Position numbers and translations under genes: made by a program. From Gemmatimonadales bacterium (GTDB lineage: Bacteria; Gemmatimonadota; Gemmatimonadetes; Gemmatimonadales; GWC2-71-9), in contig JAWKQM010000004.1 of NCBI GenBank assembly GCA_041390145.1, positions 223,086-287,085 on the forward strand: a stretch of 64,000 nt of DNA, given 5' to 3'. The notes beneath the pieces are model-generated. The model ran no database searches and was not told where the DNA came from. It saw only the letters and a list, made by a program, of their open reading frames with translations. Positions 1-8,419 of the stretch are shown here, piece after piece; the stretch's first letter is position 1, and every line of letters starts with the position of its first letter.

Positions 1-1
1 G

Positions 2-1363
2 ATCGACGCCACCATCGGCCTGGGACACAGCTCCGATCTCTTCGTGGGCGGGCAGTACCTCAGCCAGCAAGTGCAGACCTTCCAGCGAATCAACGCGTGG
101 GCGCCGGTGGGGGACAGCGTCCCTCCCGCCACCGCCTCGGACTTCAGCCCGCGCGCCGGTTCAGTCTATGCCGAGGCGCAGGCCCGGCTCGTCGACCTCG
201 CCTTCACCGGCGGGCTCCGGTACGAGTTCTTCAATCCCGGCGCCGACCTGAACAACGACCAGCTCGGCTCGCAGAGCTCCCTGAACCCCCGGTTCGCGGT
301 CTCGACCGTCCTGAGCGGGGCGACGCTGGTGGCGAGCTACGGGAAGTTCAGCATGCCGCCGGACCTCCAGTTCCTGGTCGACGCCACCTTCGACGATTCG
401 ACCCGTACCGGACGCTACCGCCGCGGCAATCCCAGCCTGGGGTTCGAGAGTTCCACGCAATACGAATTCAGCCTGCGTCTCCTCCCCAAGCCGAACCTGG
501 CCCTGCGGCTCGGTGCCTACTACAAGCGGCTCGACGGGCTGGTCTCCTCCGTCCCGCTCGGCGTCAATCCCGACAGTTCTATCTTTGCGAACTCCGACTA
601 CGGCACCGTCAAGGGATTCGAGGTCCTCATCACCCGCCCGATCGTCAATGGGTGGGGCCTCCAGGTCTCATACGTCCTGCAGAGCGCGAACGCCACGTCG
701 ACGAACGCCTTCGTGCGTGAGCAGCTCCCCAGCATCGATCCGGCCACCGGCGACACGGTGTACCCCGGGCGGGTCGAATATCCGCTGGACTATGACCAGC
801 GCCACGCCCTCACGGCCGTCTTCCAGTCGGTCCTCAACCAGCAGGCCGGTCCGACGGTGCTCGGCGGCCATCCGTTCGGCGCCCTCGAGACCGCCTTCGT
901 CGTACGGTTCGCCTCGGGGCTCCCCTTCACCCTGACCAACGCCGCTGGCGACTCGCTGGTCAGCGACATCAACGGAATGCGGCTCCCGTCGTACACCACG
1001 CTCGACCTCCTGATTCGCAAGCCGATCCCCTTCGGCAGCAATTTCGCGAGCATCTACCTCGATATCCGCAACGTCTTCAACACCAGCACGATCCAGTACG
1101 TGCGGCAGGACACCGGCACCCCATACCTGGACGAGGGCTCCATCCAGGCGCAGGCCGAAGCGGCCTACAATGCGCACCCCGAGCCGATCCCGTACGAATC
1201 CCCGCGCTACCGGGCCTACGCCGACCTCAACGCGAACGGCATCCTCGAGGGTCAGGCGGAGTTGTTGCCGCTCTATGTCCGTGCGGCGCGGGACTACAAC
1301 ATGCCCGTCTTCCAGTACGGGAATCCGCGGCTCTGGCGGCTGGGGCTCGAGGTCTCGTTTTAG
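2..1363 (+). CDS. TonB-dependent receptor, C-terminal part (5' end outside window)
   Basis: The frame is open from the first bases of the window, so the start and the plug domain lie upstream. The visible 453 residues look like the barrel of a TonB-dependent receptor: repeated amphipathic strands with aromatic girdles, a YxxRxDGLVSS-type strand-turn segment, a late segment YLDIRNVFNTSTIQYV typical of the last strands, and a C-terminal phenylalanine (GLEVSF), the usual outer-membrane insertion signature. Proteins of this family import siderophores, cobalamin, glycans or peptides with energy from TonB-ExbBD. The substrate cannot be told from this part. The stop is followed at once by a short GC-rich repeat. 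Confidence 0.8.
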   Translation: MDATIGLGHSSDLFVGGQYLSQQVQTFQRINAWAPVGDSVPPATASDFSPRAGSVYAEAQARLVDLAFTGGLRYEFFNPGADLNNDQLGSQSSLNPRFAVSTVLSGATLVASYGKFSMPPDLQFLVDATFDDSTRTGRYRRGNPSLGFESSTQYEFSLRLLPKPNLALRLGAYYKRLDGLVSSVPLGVNPDSSIFANSDYGTVKGFEVLITRPIVNGWGLQVSYVLQSANATSTNAFVREQLPSIDPATGDTVYPGRVEYPLDYDQRHALTAVFQSVLNQQAGPTVLGGHPFGALETAFVVRFASGLPFTLTNAAGDSLVSDINGMRLPSYTTLDLLIRKPIPFGSNFASIYLDIRNVFNTSTIQYVRQDTGTPYLDEGSIQAQAEAAYNAHPEPIPYESPRYRAYADLNANGILEGQAELLPLYVRAARDYNMPVFQYGNPRLWRLGLEVSF

Positions 1364-1386
1364 GCGGGGAAGCGGGGAAGCGGGGA
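1364..1386. repeat. GCGGGGAA short tandem repeat (just under 3 units)
   Basis: The unit GCGGGGAA is repeated twice and followed by a partial third copy, directly after the stop codon of the TonB-dependent receptor. The same 23-base string occurs inside the E2 gene at 25634-25656, and a GCGGGGCA version forms the longer array at 44202-44280. Confidence 0.85.
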
Positions 1387-1488
1387 GATGACGCGCTCAT
1401 CCGGCACAAGTGGATCCGCCCACGCATGCGATTGCCAATGACAGCTTCGCATCCGCCGGGGCGACGCGGCTGAGCGCTCTCTGCCTCC

Positions 1489-2352
1489 TCACCGCCCCGC
1501 AGCTCCGACAGCCACCCTCCGCGCCTCTCGCTCCGCCTTATCTGCCGCCTCCTCCACCCGCTGCCACCGGAAGAACACGATCGCCATCGCCAGCCAGATG
1601 ATCGGGTCGGCCACCGCCTTCATGATCAGGCCCGCGGCCTGCTGATCGGCGATGGCGGAAATGTTGTTGACGCGAGGCGCCAGTTCGTACAGCGCGTAGA
1701 GCGGATAGTCGGCGTAGGTCAGGAAGGCCGCGGGAACGATCGGGACCAGGGTGCAGAGGAAGAGGTACCCGATCTTCCATGGGTAGGAGACGCGACTGAT
1801 CGAGGGATTTGGCGCAAGCACGGGCCACCACATGACCAGGCCGCCGATGAGCCAGGCCAGGTCGACTGTAAACGATCCCCACTGAGTACGCCGAAAGCCG
1901 TCTACCACTGGCGGCAGGTGCGACCCGAGGAGGATCGCGTCCGTGATGAGCAGCGCCACGACCGGGCGTGCCAGCAGGCGCAGCGCCCGTCCAGCGCGTG
2001 ACGCGGTGCCCGCAGCGAGGGACAGCCACTCCGGCACACCGAGCAGCAGGAAGGGCGGCACGACGAGGGTGTAGAGAATCCACTGCGCAGTGTGGACCGT
2101 GAGGAGGTACCCCGCACCGAGCGCACCGATCGGCCAGTCGGTCGACGCCCAGAGCAGGAGCAGCCCTGCCGCAAACGATGCGGTCTGTCCCCGTGAGATC
2201 GGCCGGTGCCCCGGGGGTGCATGCTGCGGAGCGAGCCGCCGGACCAGCAGCGCAAACCCGAGCCCGATTCCCACGATGAAGAGCCAGACCCCCGGATACG
2301 CCTGCCAAGTCCAACTCCAGGCCACGTCACGGGCGGAGCACCACCAGGTCAT
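1489..2352 (-). CDS. ctaG: CtaG-like cytochrome c oxidase assembly membrane protein
   Basis: An integral membrane protein of 287 residues with about seven hydrophobic segments, starting MTWWCSARDV. It resembles the caa3-type CtaG family, which helps mature the copper site of cytochrome c oxidase; typical features are the histidines in the membrane segments (YLLTVHTAQWILYTLVVPP, LLGSHLPP) and the tryptophan-rich loop near residue 150. The start at 2352 is preferred because the preceding gene on the same strand stops at 2363. It is the last gene of a SCO, PCuAC, CtaG series, which independently points to copper delivery to a terminal oxidase. The oxidase subunits are not in the window. Confidence 0.75.
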   Translation of the reverse strand: MTWWCSARDVAWSWTWQAYPGVWLFIVGIGLGFALLVRRLAPQHAPPGHRPISRGQTASFAAGLLLLWASTDWPIGALGAGYLLTVHTAQWILYTLVVPPFLLLGVPEWLSLAAGTASRAGRALRLLARPVVALLITDAILLGSHLPPVVDGFRRTQWGSFTVDLAWLIGGLVMWWPVLAPNPSISRVSYPWKIGYLFLCTLVPIVPAAFLTYADYPLYALYELAPRVNNISAIADQQAAGLIMKAVADPIIWLAMAIVFFRWQRVEEAADKAEREARRVAVGAAGR

Positions 2353-2362
2353 GTGCGGCGCC

Positions 2363-2788
2363 TCACGGCTCGGCCCCGTAGGGAATGACCGGAGCCAGGA
2401 CGACGACTTCCTGTCCGCGGGCAAAACGCACCGTGACCGTCAGCGTGTCCCCGGCCACCGGGGCCTGATCAAGGCCCTCCATCATCACGTGCAGGCCGCC
2501 CGGCCTGAGGACCACGGTGCTGTCCGGGGGAATGGGGAGTGGACCGACGTGCCGCATTTCCACCATGGCGCCCTGGGCCACCTGTTCATGCACCATGGCA
2601 ACCAGGGCCCCTGAGACTTCCACGTCGACGAGCGTATCGGGCTGGGCGCCGCGGTTCTCGATCGTGAAATACACGACCCCGACGTTGCCGAGCACCGACT
2701 CATAGCTGTAGGCGTCCCGCACCTCGATGGGCGGCCCCTCTGCAGCACAGGCTGTCAGCACGAGGAGCAGCAGGACTCGGGCAGTCAT
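2363..2788 (-). CDS. PCu(A)C-type periplasmic copper chaperone (lipoprotein)
   Basis: The 141-residue product begins with a hydrophobic segment and a lipobox LTAC (Cys 14), so it is probably a lipoprotein facing the periplasm. It carries the exact copper(I) ligand pattern of PCuAC proteins, H-x10-M-x21-H-x-M: His 67, Met 78, His 100 and Met 102. PCuAC proteins pass copper to the CuA site of cytochrome oxidase together with SCO. The ATG at 2788 overlaps the stop of the SCO gene by an ATGA, which fixes the start and indicates translational coupling. A longer frame upstream has no leader-like sequence. Confidence 0.88.
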   Translation of the reverse strand: MTARVLLLLVLTACAAEGPPIEVRDAYSYESVLGNVGVVYFTIENRGAQPDTLVDVEVSGALVAMVHEQVAQGAMVEMRHVGPLPIPPDSTVVLRPGGLHVMMEGLDQAPVAGDTLTVTVRFARGQEVVVLAPVIPYGAEP

Positions 2789-3426
2789 GGCGTGTCCGGC
2801 CATGCCACGAGCCGGGGAATCTCCTGGGCCCACTCCGACTGCCTCGTGCCATACGGGAAGGCAAAGCGCGCCATCCCATCCCGGGTAAACGCGATCACCT
2901 GCGCGGCGTGCCCGACCGTGTAGGGCCGGCCATCAACCGGCTCTTCCTTGTAGGCCGGCGGAATGCGCATGGCGATCTGGGCTGAGTCCACCTGGGCCTG
3001 CGTGCCGGTGAGCCCGATGAACCGCCTGTCGAAGTGATCGAGCCAGGCGCGAATCACCGCCGGCGTGTCGCGGTCCGGGTCGGTGGTTACGAACACCACC
3101 GTGACCTGTCGCGCCACCGCGTCGGGAATCTTGTTCAGCGCCGCGGCGATGTTGGCCATGTGAAGCGGGCAGACGTCGGGACAGCTGGTATACCCAAAGA
3201 AGAGGAGCGTCATCTGCCCCTCGGTCGCCTCGCGGAACGCGAACGGCTGGCCCTCGGTGTCCGTCAGCGTGAAGTCGGGCTTGGGACGGGGGTTGGGGTA
3301 CTCGCGCGCGACCGACTCTCCTCCCGCCTCCGGCGTGCCGACAGACGGGGCGCGACGCCCCTCGCAGGCAGCGGAGAGAAGCACGAGGGAGGTGACACCG
3401 GCGAGGGAGATGCGTCGGAGTGACAT
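2785..3426 (-). CDS. sco: SCO1/SenC family copper metallochaperone
   Basis: The 213-residue protein has a lipoprotein signal (SAAC, Cys 21) and a thioredoxin fold with the SCO copper-binding motif CPDVC (Cys 82 and Cys 86), plus the distal histidine (VGH, His 173). SCO proteins act in the periplasm, delivering copper to the CuA centre of cytochrome c oxidase or reducing its cysteines. The start ATG 3426 lies 36 bases after the stop of the esterase gene on the same strand, and the stop overlaps the PCuAC start. The three genes form a standard oxidase-assembly operon. Confidence 0.93.
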   Translation of the reverse strand: MSLRRISLAGVTSLVLLSAACEGRRAPSVGTPEAGGESVAREYPNPRPKPDFTLTDTEGQPFAFREATEGQMTLLFFGYTSCPDVCPLHMANIAAALNKIPDAVARQVTVVFVTTDPDRDTPAVIRAWLDHFDRRFIGLTGTQAQVDSAQIAMRIPPAYKEEPVDGRPYTVGHAAQVIAFTRDGMARFAFPYGTRQSEWAQEIPRLVAWPDTP

Positions 3427-3462
3427 GCGGGGAAATCTATCACGACCACGTGGGAAACGAAG

Positions 3463-4341
3463 TCACCGCCGCGCGTGAGACTGGAAGAACTCCCAGAGTG
3501 CGGAAGCGCCATCGAGCCTCGTGCTCGCCGGGCCGGCCACCCACGGCGGCAGCAGGCGCGGGCCCCCCGGCCAGTGATGACCCAAGTCTTCGACGATCAT
3601 GCACCCGACCGCGCCTCCGCCGGGGCATTCGGCGGCCTGGAACGATCGCACCCCTGGGATGGCCTCGCTGCGCGTCGGGCTCCCAGCACACCCACAGAAC
3701 GCGCGCCACCGATCGAAGGACTCGAGGATCGGCGGGTGGTACTCGACCGTCCCCCAGGGCGTCTTCACCTCGCCGCCATCCACAGGGTTCAGCGGATCCA
3801 CCCCACCGAAAATCATCAGCGCCGGCACCGGCGTGTCCGTGGCCTGGGGCGACACCCAGCAGTGACCCGAGACCGGCCCGATCGCTGCCACCCGGCCGGC
3901 CAGCTCCGCCCCTGCGCGAAAAGTCATCGCGGCGCCGTTGGAGAAGCCCGCCATGTAGAGGCGGGCAGGATCGACGTGGTGCGTCGCGACCAGTTGATCA
4001 ATCAAGGCGGCGAGGAACCCCACATCGTCCACGCCCGTGCGCGCGGTGTGCCCCCGGCCCGAGCCGTCGTTCCAGGCCTGCGGATTCTGCAGAAACTTCG
4101 GCGGCGCTGCGGGATCGCGGCGGGTGCCCTCCGGATACACCAGCAGCAGTCCCTCCCGATCGGCGATCCTGGTCCATCCGGTGTTTTCCAGCGCAAGCTT
4201 GGCGGTGCCGCCGGCGCCGTGCAGGAGCATCACCGCCGGACGCCGCCGGCCCGTGTCCGGCCCCGGCGGCTCGCGGAGCAGAGCGCGCCGTATCCCCTCG
4301 GGCCGCGCCACGACGACCTCCCGGGCGGCGCTCACCGGCAC
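3463..4341 (-). CDS. PHB depolymerase / feruloyl-esterase-like alpha/beta hydrolase
   Basis: An alpha/beta hydrolase of 292 residues. The nucleophile elbow is GFSNGA (Ser 134), the likely acid is Asp 182 (FGGVDPLNP) and the likely base is in GHHWPGG (His 255/256), the arrangement of the poly(3-hydroxybutyrate) depolymerase / LpqC-type esterase family. The oxyanion region is LLHGAGG near residue 40. No clear signal peptide follows the GTG start at 4341, so either the protein is cytoplasmic or the true start differs. It lies upstream of SCO on the same strand and may be co-transcribed, though its function looks unrelated. The natural substrate cannot be told from sequence. Confidence 0.8.
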   Translation of the reverse strand: MPVSAAREVVVARPEGIRRALLREPPGPDTGRRRPAVMLLHGAGGTAKLALENTGWTRIADREGLLLVYPEGTRRDPAAPPKFLQNPQAWNDGSGRGHTARTGVDDVGFLAALIDQLVATHHVDPARLYMAGFSNGAAMTFRAGAELAGRVAAIGPVSGHCWVSPQATDTPVPALMIFGGVDPLNPVDGGEVKTPWGTVEYHPPILESFDRWRAFCGCAGSPTRSEAIPGVRSFQAAECPGGGAVGCMIVEDLGHHWPGGPRLLPPWVAGPASTRLDGASALWEFFQSHARR

Positions 4342-4407
4342 CCCGGTAGCGCGCGTCTCCCGGTCCCGTCATACTTGTGGGCATTCCTCCACTGGGAGCC
4401 CCACGTC

Positions 4408-4773
4408 ATGTCGCTCATGCTCCTCCTCGGGCTTGGCCTCGCCGCCGGTGTCCTCTCTGGCCTCTTCGGCATCGGCGGCGGTGTGGTCATTGTCGCCACG
4501 CTGGTGCTTGGCTTCCGGATGCCCATTCTCACCGCCACCGGCACCTCACTCGGGGCGCTGCTTCTCCCTGTCGGGCTTCTCGGCGCCTTGGAGTACCACC
4601 GACAAGGCCTGCTCGACGTCAAGGCCTCCGCGCTCATTGCGCTCGGTCTTTTTCTCGGCGTCTGGTTCGGCGCGAAGCTCGCCATCGGTACGCCGCCCGC
4701 CACGCTGCAGCGACTCTTCGCCGTCTTCCTGATCGTCCTCGCGGTCCGGATGTGGATCGGCGCGGGACGCTGA
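4408..4773 (+). CDS. Half-size TSUP (TauE/SafE-like) membrane protein
   Basis: The 121-residue protein starts MSLMLLLGLGLAAGVLSGLF and has four hydrophobic segments. It shows the N-terminal TSUP signature GLFGIGGGV and the following TATGTSLGALLLPVG motif. Sulfite exporter TauE/SafE family members usually have about 250 residues made of two such halves, so this is a single-half version that would have to dimerise. It could transport sulfite, thiosulfate or another small anion. It is divergent from the esterase gene and convergent with the peptide transporter. The ATG 4408 is chosen because the hydrophobic TSUP start begins there; the frame upstream is arginine/proline-rich and antisense to the esterase. 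Confidence 0.75.
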   Translation: MSLMLLLGLGLAAGVLSGLFGIGGGVVIVATLVLGFRMPILTATGTSLGALLLPVGLLGALEYHRQGLLDVKASALIALGLFLGVWFGAKLAIGTPPATLQRLFAVFLIVLAVRMWIGAGR

Positions 4774-4815
4774 GCGCCCCGCGCCGATCGCGGTACCCGG
4801 CCGAACCGCCTCGAC

Positions 4816-6342
4816 TCAGTCGGCCCGGGCCATCATCCGCTTGATCGGCAGCACCAGCGCAAACATCACCAGGCCCGAGACGATCGCGAAGCCGGCCACG
4901 GCGCCGAACACCTGCGGCAGGGTGAACTTGGCGTAGAAGCCGAGGACACCGCCCGCGATCAGGTTGCCGATCGACGCCGCGAGGAACCAGACCCCCATCA
5001 TCATTCCCTTGACCCGATCCGGTGCGAGCCGGGTCATGGAACTCAGGCCCACCGGGCTCAGGCTCAGTTCACCGATGGTGTGCAGCAGGTAGGTGGCCAC
5101 CAGCCACCAGGGGCTCACGAGGACGCCGTTTGCCGACGCCTTTGCCGCCGCCACCATCACGACGAACCCCATACCGACCGACACGAGGCCGAATGCGAAC
5201 TTCGCCGGGCTCGAGGGATCGTGCTTGCCCAGCGCCAGCCAGATCCAGGCAAAGATCGGCGCAAAGATGATGATCAGGAGCGCGTTGACCGACTGGAACC
5301 AGCTGCTGGGGAAGGTGAATCCGAAGACGCTGTTCCGGGTGTTGTTCAGCGCAAAGAGGTTGAGGCTCGTGGCCGCCTGCTCGAACGCCGACCAGAAGAT
5401 GGCGGCACCGACAAAGAGCACCACGATGACGATCAACCGCTTCCGCTCCTCCTTCGTCCAGCTGTTGCCGGCGAAGAGCCAGATGAAGAACGCGACGACC
5501 AGCGCCAGGTAGACCCACTTGAATCCGTCTGTGATGGCTTCGACGCTCACGATCCCCTGTCGAACCATGACGGCCATCGCCGCCATCAGCACGAGGAAAC
5601 CGACGATCCCGTTGACCAGCTGACGCCGCGCCGACCGCCCCTCTTCGGACTCCGGCGGCACGCTCGGGTGAATGCCGGCGTCACCGAAGTGTTTCCACCC
5701 GAGCCGATACTGAATCACGCCAAAGAGCATTCCCACGGCGCCAACGCCGAAGCCCCAGTTCCAGGAGGTCGCCGGGTTGAACCCCATTCCCGCGAGGAAC
5801 TCCTTGAACCCGGGGGCTTGGGCGAGCCCGCCGACGATCAACGGCGAGATGAAGGCGCCGAGATTGATGCCCATGTAGAAGATCGAGAAGCCGGCGTCGC
5901 GGCGCTGGTCATCCTTGCCGTAGAGTTCACCGACGATGGCGCTCACGTTCGGCTTCAGCAGGCCGGTACCGAGGATGATGAGCACCAGGCCGAGGTAGAA
6001 GAGCTTCGCCCCGGGCACTGCCAGGCTGAGCTGCCCGAGCATGATCAGGATGCCGCCGTAGAACACCGAGCGCCGGAGGCCGAGGATCCGGTCGGCCACC
6101 CACCCGCCGGGCAGCCCGAGCATATACACGAGCGCCACGTAGGTCCCGTAGATCGCGCCCGCCCGACCCACGTCCATCCCGAGCCCACCCGTGGCGACCG
6201 TGGCCGTCATGAACAGGACGAGGATGGCGCGCATGCCGTAGTAGGCGAAGCGCTCCCACATCTCCGTGAAGAAGAGTGTGGACAGCCCCCGGGGGTGCCC
6301 GAAGAAAGCGGTATCGTTCGCCGGCGATGTTGCAGTGGCCAC
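4816..6342 (-). CDS. POT/PTR2 family proton-dependent oligopeptide transporter
   Basis: A 508-residue major-facilitator protein with the POT-family N-terminal signature FFTEMWERFAYYGMR near residues 24-38, which contains the conserved ExxER proton-coupling motif. A later FYMGINLGAFISPLIVGGL segment is also typical, as is the closing GELSLSPVGLSSMTRLAPDR region. Members import di- and tripeptides with protons across the inner membrane. The GTG at 6342 gives a normal-length protein. The gene stands alone, convergent with the TSUP gene; the coiled-coil gene upstream on the same strand stops only 26 bases away, so they may share a transcript. Confidence 0.93.
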   Translation of the reverse strand: MATATSPANDTAFFGHPRGLSTLFFTEMWERFAYYGMRAILVLFMTATVATGGLGMDVGRAGAIYGTYVALVYMLGLPGGWVADRILGLRRSVFYGGILIMLGQLSLAVPGAKLFYLGLVLIILGTGLLKPNVSAIVGELYGKDDQRRDAGFSIFYMGINLGAFISPLIVGGLAQAPGFKEFLAGMGFNPATSWNWGFGVGAVGMLFGVIQYRLGWKHFGDAGIHPSVPPESEEGRSARRQLVNGIVGFLVLMAAMAVMVRQGIVSVEAITDGFKWVYLALVVAFFIWLFAGNSWTKEERKRLIVIVVLFVGAAIFWSAFEQAATSLNLFALNNTRNSVFGFTFPSSWFQSVNALLIIIFAPIFAWIWLALGKHDPSSPAKFAFGLVSVGMGFVVMVAAAKASANGVLVSPWWLVATYLLHTIGELSLSPVGLSSMTRLAPDRVKGMMMGVWFLAASIGNLIAGGVLGFYAKFTLPQVFGAVAGFAIVSGLVMFALVLPIKRMMARAD

Positions 6343-6368
6343 GAAGCTGACTCCTGGTTGAAGTAGGA

Positions 6369-6887
6369 CTAACCCTCGCCCCGCACCTTCCGCTTCAGGT
6401 GGGCGAGTTGCGCCTCCGCGGCCGATTCCATCGCGGCCCGGTCCAACTGGTGCTGTAATCCCGAATCGTCGACCTCGGGGCCGACCCCGGGCACCGGCGG
6501 CGCGGCGCCCCGGCGCTGCTGGAACTCCAATCGCATCGACTCGTATTCCCGCTCGGCGAGCGCCAGTTCATCGCGCTGCACCTCCACCTTCCGCCCCAGC
6601 AACTGGACCCGCTCGCGGTGCCGCGCGGTGAAGCGGTCGGCCACCTCTGCCGTCTCCTGGTCACCGATCTCCGCGGCCATCCCCCCGCGCCGCGCCGCGT
6701 CGGACAACTGCTGCCGCTCCTGCGCCAGCGCACGTTCGGCCGCGGCCAGGGCGTCGCGCATCGTCGCGAGTCCGACCTTGGCGTCCACGAGCGCCGCGTG
6801 CAGCGCCTGCTGTTGCTCCCGGGCATCGGCCGGCGGCGTCCGCTCAGCGAGAAACCGATCGAGGCGGTCGCGCAGGTTCTCGAACAC
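6369..6887 (-). CDS. Conserved coiled-coil protein of unknown function
   Basis: The 172-residue product is soluble and almost wholly helical, rich in Ala, Glu, Gln and Arg with heptad-like spacing from about residue 20 to 130. No catalytic motif or membrane segment is visible. Its pattern loosely recalls PspA/IM30 or other membrane-associated coiled coils, but nothing diagnostic is present. It starts with GTG at 6887, two bases after the stop of the zinc-ribbon gene, so the two are almost certainly co-transcribed. Confidence 0.6.
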   Translation of the reverse strand: MFENLRDRLDRFLAERTPPADAREQQQALHAALVDAKVGLATMRDALAAAERALAQERQQLSDAARRGGMAAEIGDQETAEVADRFTARHRERVQLLGRKVEVQRDELALAEREYESMRLEFQQRRGAAPPVPGVGPEVDDSGLQHQLDRAAMESAAEAQLAHLKRKVRGEG

Positions 6888-6889
6888 CC

Positions 6890-7054
6890 TCAGGACTTCC
6901 GAATCGTCTTGGCGTAGAACGGGGTAAAGACCCGCTCGACCTTGGCGGATCCGCAGGCCGGGCAGGTCACCTTCACCCGGCCGAGATCCCGCATCGGCAG
7001 GTGCCGCGTGAAGGCGTGGTCACAGGAGGTGCAACGATAATCGTATGATGCCAC
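6890..7054 (-). CDS. FmdB-type small zinc ribbon protein
   Basis: A 54-residue protein beginning (GTG) ASYDYRCTSCDHAFTRHL. Two CxxC knuckles, CTSC (residues 8-11) and CPAC (31-34), form a zinc ribbon of the FmdB/putative regulatory protein family; the YDYRCTSC opening is its hallmark. The biochemical role of the family is not settled and a regulatory role has been proposed. The start at 7054 is chosen because the family motif begins there; the frame continues upstream without looking like protein. It is the first gene of a two-gene unit with the coiled-coil protein. Confidence 0.85.
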   Translation of the reverse strand: MASYDYRCTSCDHAFTRHLPMRDLGRVKVTCPACGSAKVERVFTPFYAKTIRKS

Positions 7055-7193
7055 TGGTCGAGCCTTTCTGGCAGGATGGGGAATGTTACGGATCGGCCCG
7101 AGGGGCGTCAAGCGAGGCGTCCCCAGCCCTGCCCTCCCGGTGTAACTTTCGGCGACGTTCGTGCCCCCGGCGACACCGACCCGGAGAGACCCC

Positions 7194-7679
7194 ATGATCC
7201 GCCACCCCGGCCTTGCGCTCCTTCCCCTCCTGCTGCTCTCCGCCTGCGGCGACGGGACCCCGCGTTCCTCCTGCGGCGTCGCCTCGCTCGCCGGCCCATC
7301 GTTGCTGCTCGCGGAGTTTGCCGTTCCGGGCCAGACCCTGGGCCTGCCTCCGGAGTCGCTGCCGCCGAAGCTGGTGGCCAGAATGGCGGTGGGAGCGGCG
7401 ATGCCGGCAATCGTGGGGCGGACCGACTCCGGGTGGGTCATCGGCGTCGAGGGATCGCTCCCGGCCAACGTCACGCCGGGGTTTGGCGTGGTGGTCCTGA
7501 ACACGGACGGGTCGGCGCGCGGTGTCATGCTATTCGAAGGCGCCCCCATCGCGCAGGCGCCGGTGCTCGGATCGGTGACGATCGAGTCCGCCACCGTACC
7601 ACTCCTGGGCATTCAGTTGAACCCGGGCAAGTACGAAGACCCGAAGTGCCCCGTCTTCCCCGATTCGGTGTTGCGATAG
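7194..7679 (+). CDS. Hypothetical lipoprotein
   Basis: The product has 161 residues with a signal sequence ending in the lipobox LLSAC (Cys 18), so it should be anchored in a membrane facing the periplasm. No domain is recognised after that. Cys 28 and a C-terminal Cys in KCPVFPDS could form a disulfide. The ATG 7194 has a GGAGAG ribosome binding site a few bases upstream and puts the signal peptide at the N-terminus. The gene is divergent from the zinc-ribbon gene and convergent with the unknown gene that ends at 7684. Confidence 0.7.
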   Translation: MIRHPGLALLPLLLLSACGDGTPRSSCGVASLAGPSLLLAEFAVPGQTLGLPPESLPPKLVARMAVGAAMPAIVGRTDSGWVIGVEGSLPANVTPGFGVVVLNTDGSARGVMLFEGAPIAQAPVLGSVTIESATVPLLGIQLNPGKYEDPKCPVFPDSVLR

Positions 7680-7683
7680 GGGA

Positions 7684-8406
7684 CTAGAGCAGCCATTCCC
7701 CACGGTGGCGGGCCCGCGCGATGCGGTCGTCGGTCACGATGTTTGGGAAGAAGACACGGTCGCTGAGCGCGGTGAGGGCGCCACGCACGACCGGATATCG
7801 CTCGGCCGCGGTCCGGAACACCGTCTCGAGCCCCATGCGGTCCGCCAGGGCATGATCGGCGGCCAGCGCGTACCCGCGCCGCCCGAGCGAATCGTAGTAG
7901 CCCAGGCCGGGGCCGCCCCGGCGGACGCGCCGAGCCGCGATGTAGTCGGGGAAGATCCCGGCCAGCCAGAGCGCGTAGTTCCCCAGGTGCGCCATGACCT
8001 TGAACCGCCGGTCACCTTCCGTCTGATCAAGGTCGGCCACGATGTCCACGAGGTACCGATGCCGCTGGTCGTCGTTCCAATCCACGCGCCAGGCCCGATC
8101 TCGCTGACCGAAGGCGAGCAGCAGCGCCGCGAGGTAGTCGGCCAGGTCGGCATCGTCCACACCCTCGGCGCGGAGCGCGTGCCGGACCATCACGTAGAGG
8201 AAGAGTGCTTCCGAGGGGGCCAGCAGCGTCCGCACCGCGAGGAGGCGCTCCGCCAGTTCCGGCGCGTCGAGCAACGGACCGGGTCCTTCCTGGGCCAGGC
8301 GGCGCTCCCAGCGACTGCGCGCCACGGCCGAGCCTCCCGCCAGCAGCAGGAGGACGAGTTGCAGGTCGGATGGCTCGAGGTGTCCTCGGGTGTCCGCGAC
8401 AATCAT
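7684..8406 (-). CDS. Protein of unknown function, divergent from the histidine kinase
   Basis: A 240-residue soluble protein I do not recognise. It is rich in Leu, Arg and Asp, mostly helical by composition, with a conserved-looking centre FKVMAHLGNYALWLAGIFPD and a C-terminal SDRVFFPN segment. No catalytic motif is apparent and the two hydrophobic stretches are too short or too mixed to be sure membrane helices. Its ATG at 8406 lies only 14 bases from the GTG of the divergent histidine kinase, so both must use overlapping promoter and leader DNA. This is the only hint of a functional link. Confidence 0.6.
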   Translation of the reverse strand: MIVADTRGHLEPSDLQLVLLLLAGGSAVARSRWERRLAQEGPGPLLDAPELAERLLAVRTLLAPSEALFLYVMVRHALRAEGVDDADLADYLAALLLAFGQRDRAWRVDWNDDQRHRYLVDIVADLDQTEGDRRFKVMAHLGNYALWLAGIFPDYIAARRVRRGGPGLGYYDSLGRRGYALAADHALADRMGLETVFRTAAERYPVVRGALTALSDRVFFPNIVTDDRIARARHRGEWLL

Positions 8407-8407
8407 C

Positions 8408-8413
8408 AGGTGG
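8408..8413 (+). promoter_or_regulatory. Ribosome binding site deciding the kinase start
   Basis: AGGTGG lies six bases before the GTG at 8420. It lies inside the tiny gap between the divergent start codons at 8406 and 8420, and supports GTG 8420 rather than the in-frame ATG at 8390, which would overlap the divergent gene. Confidence 0.5.
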
Positions 8414-8419
8414 TCCCCC

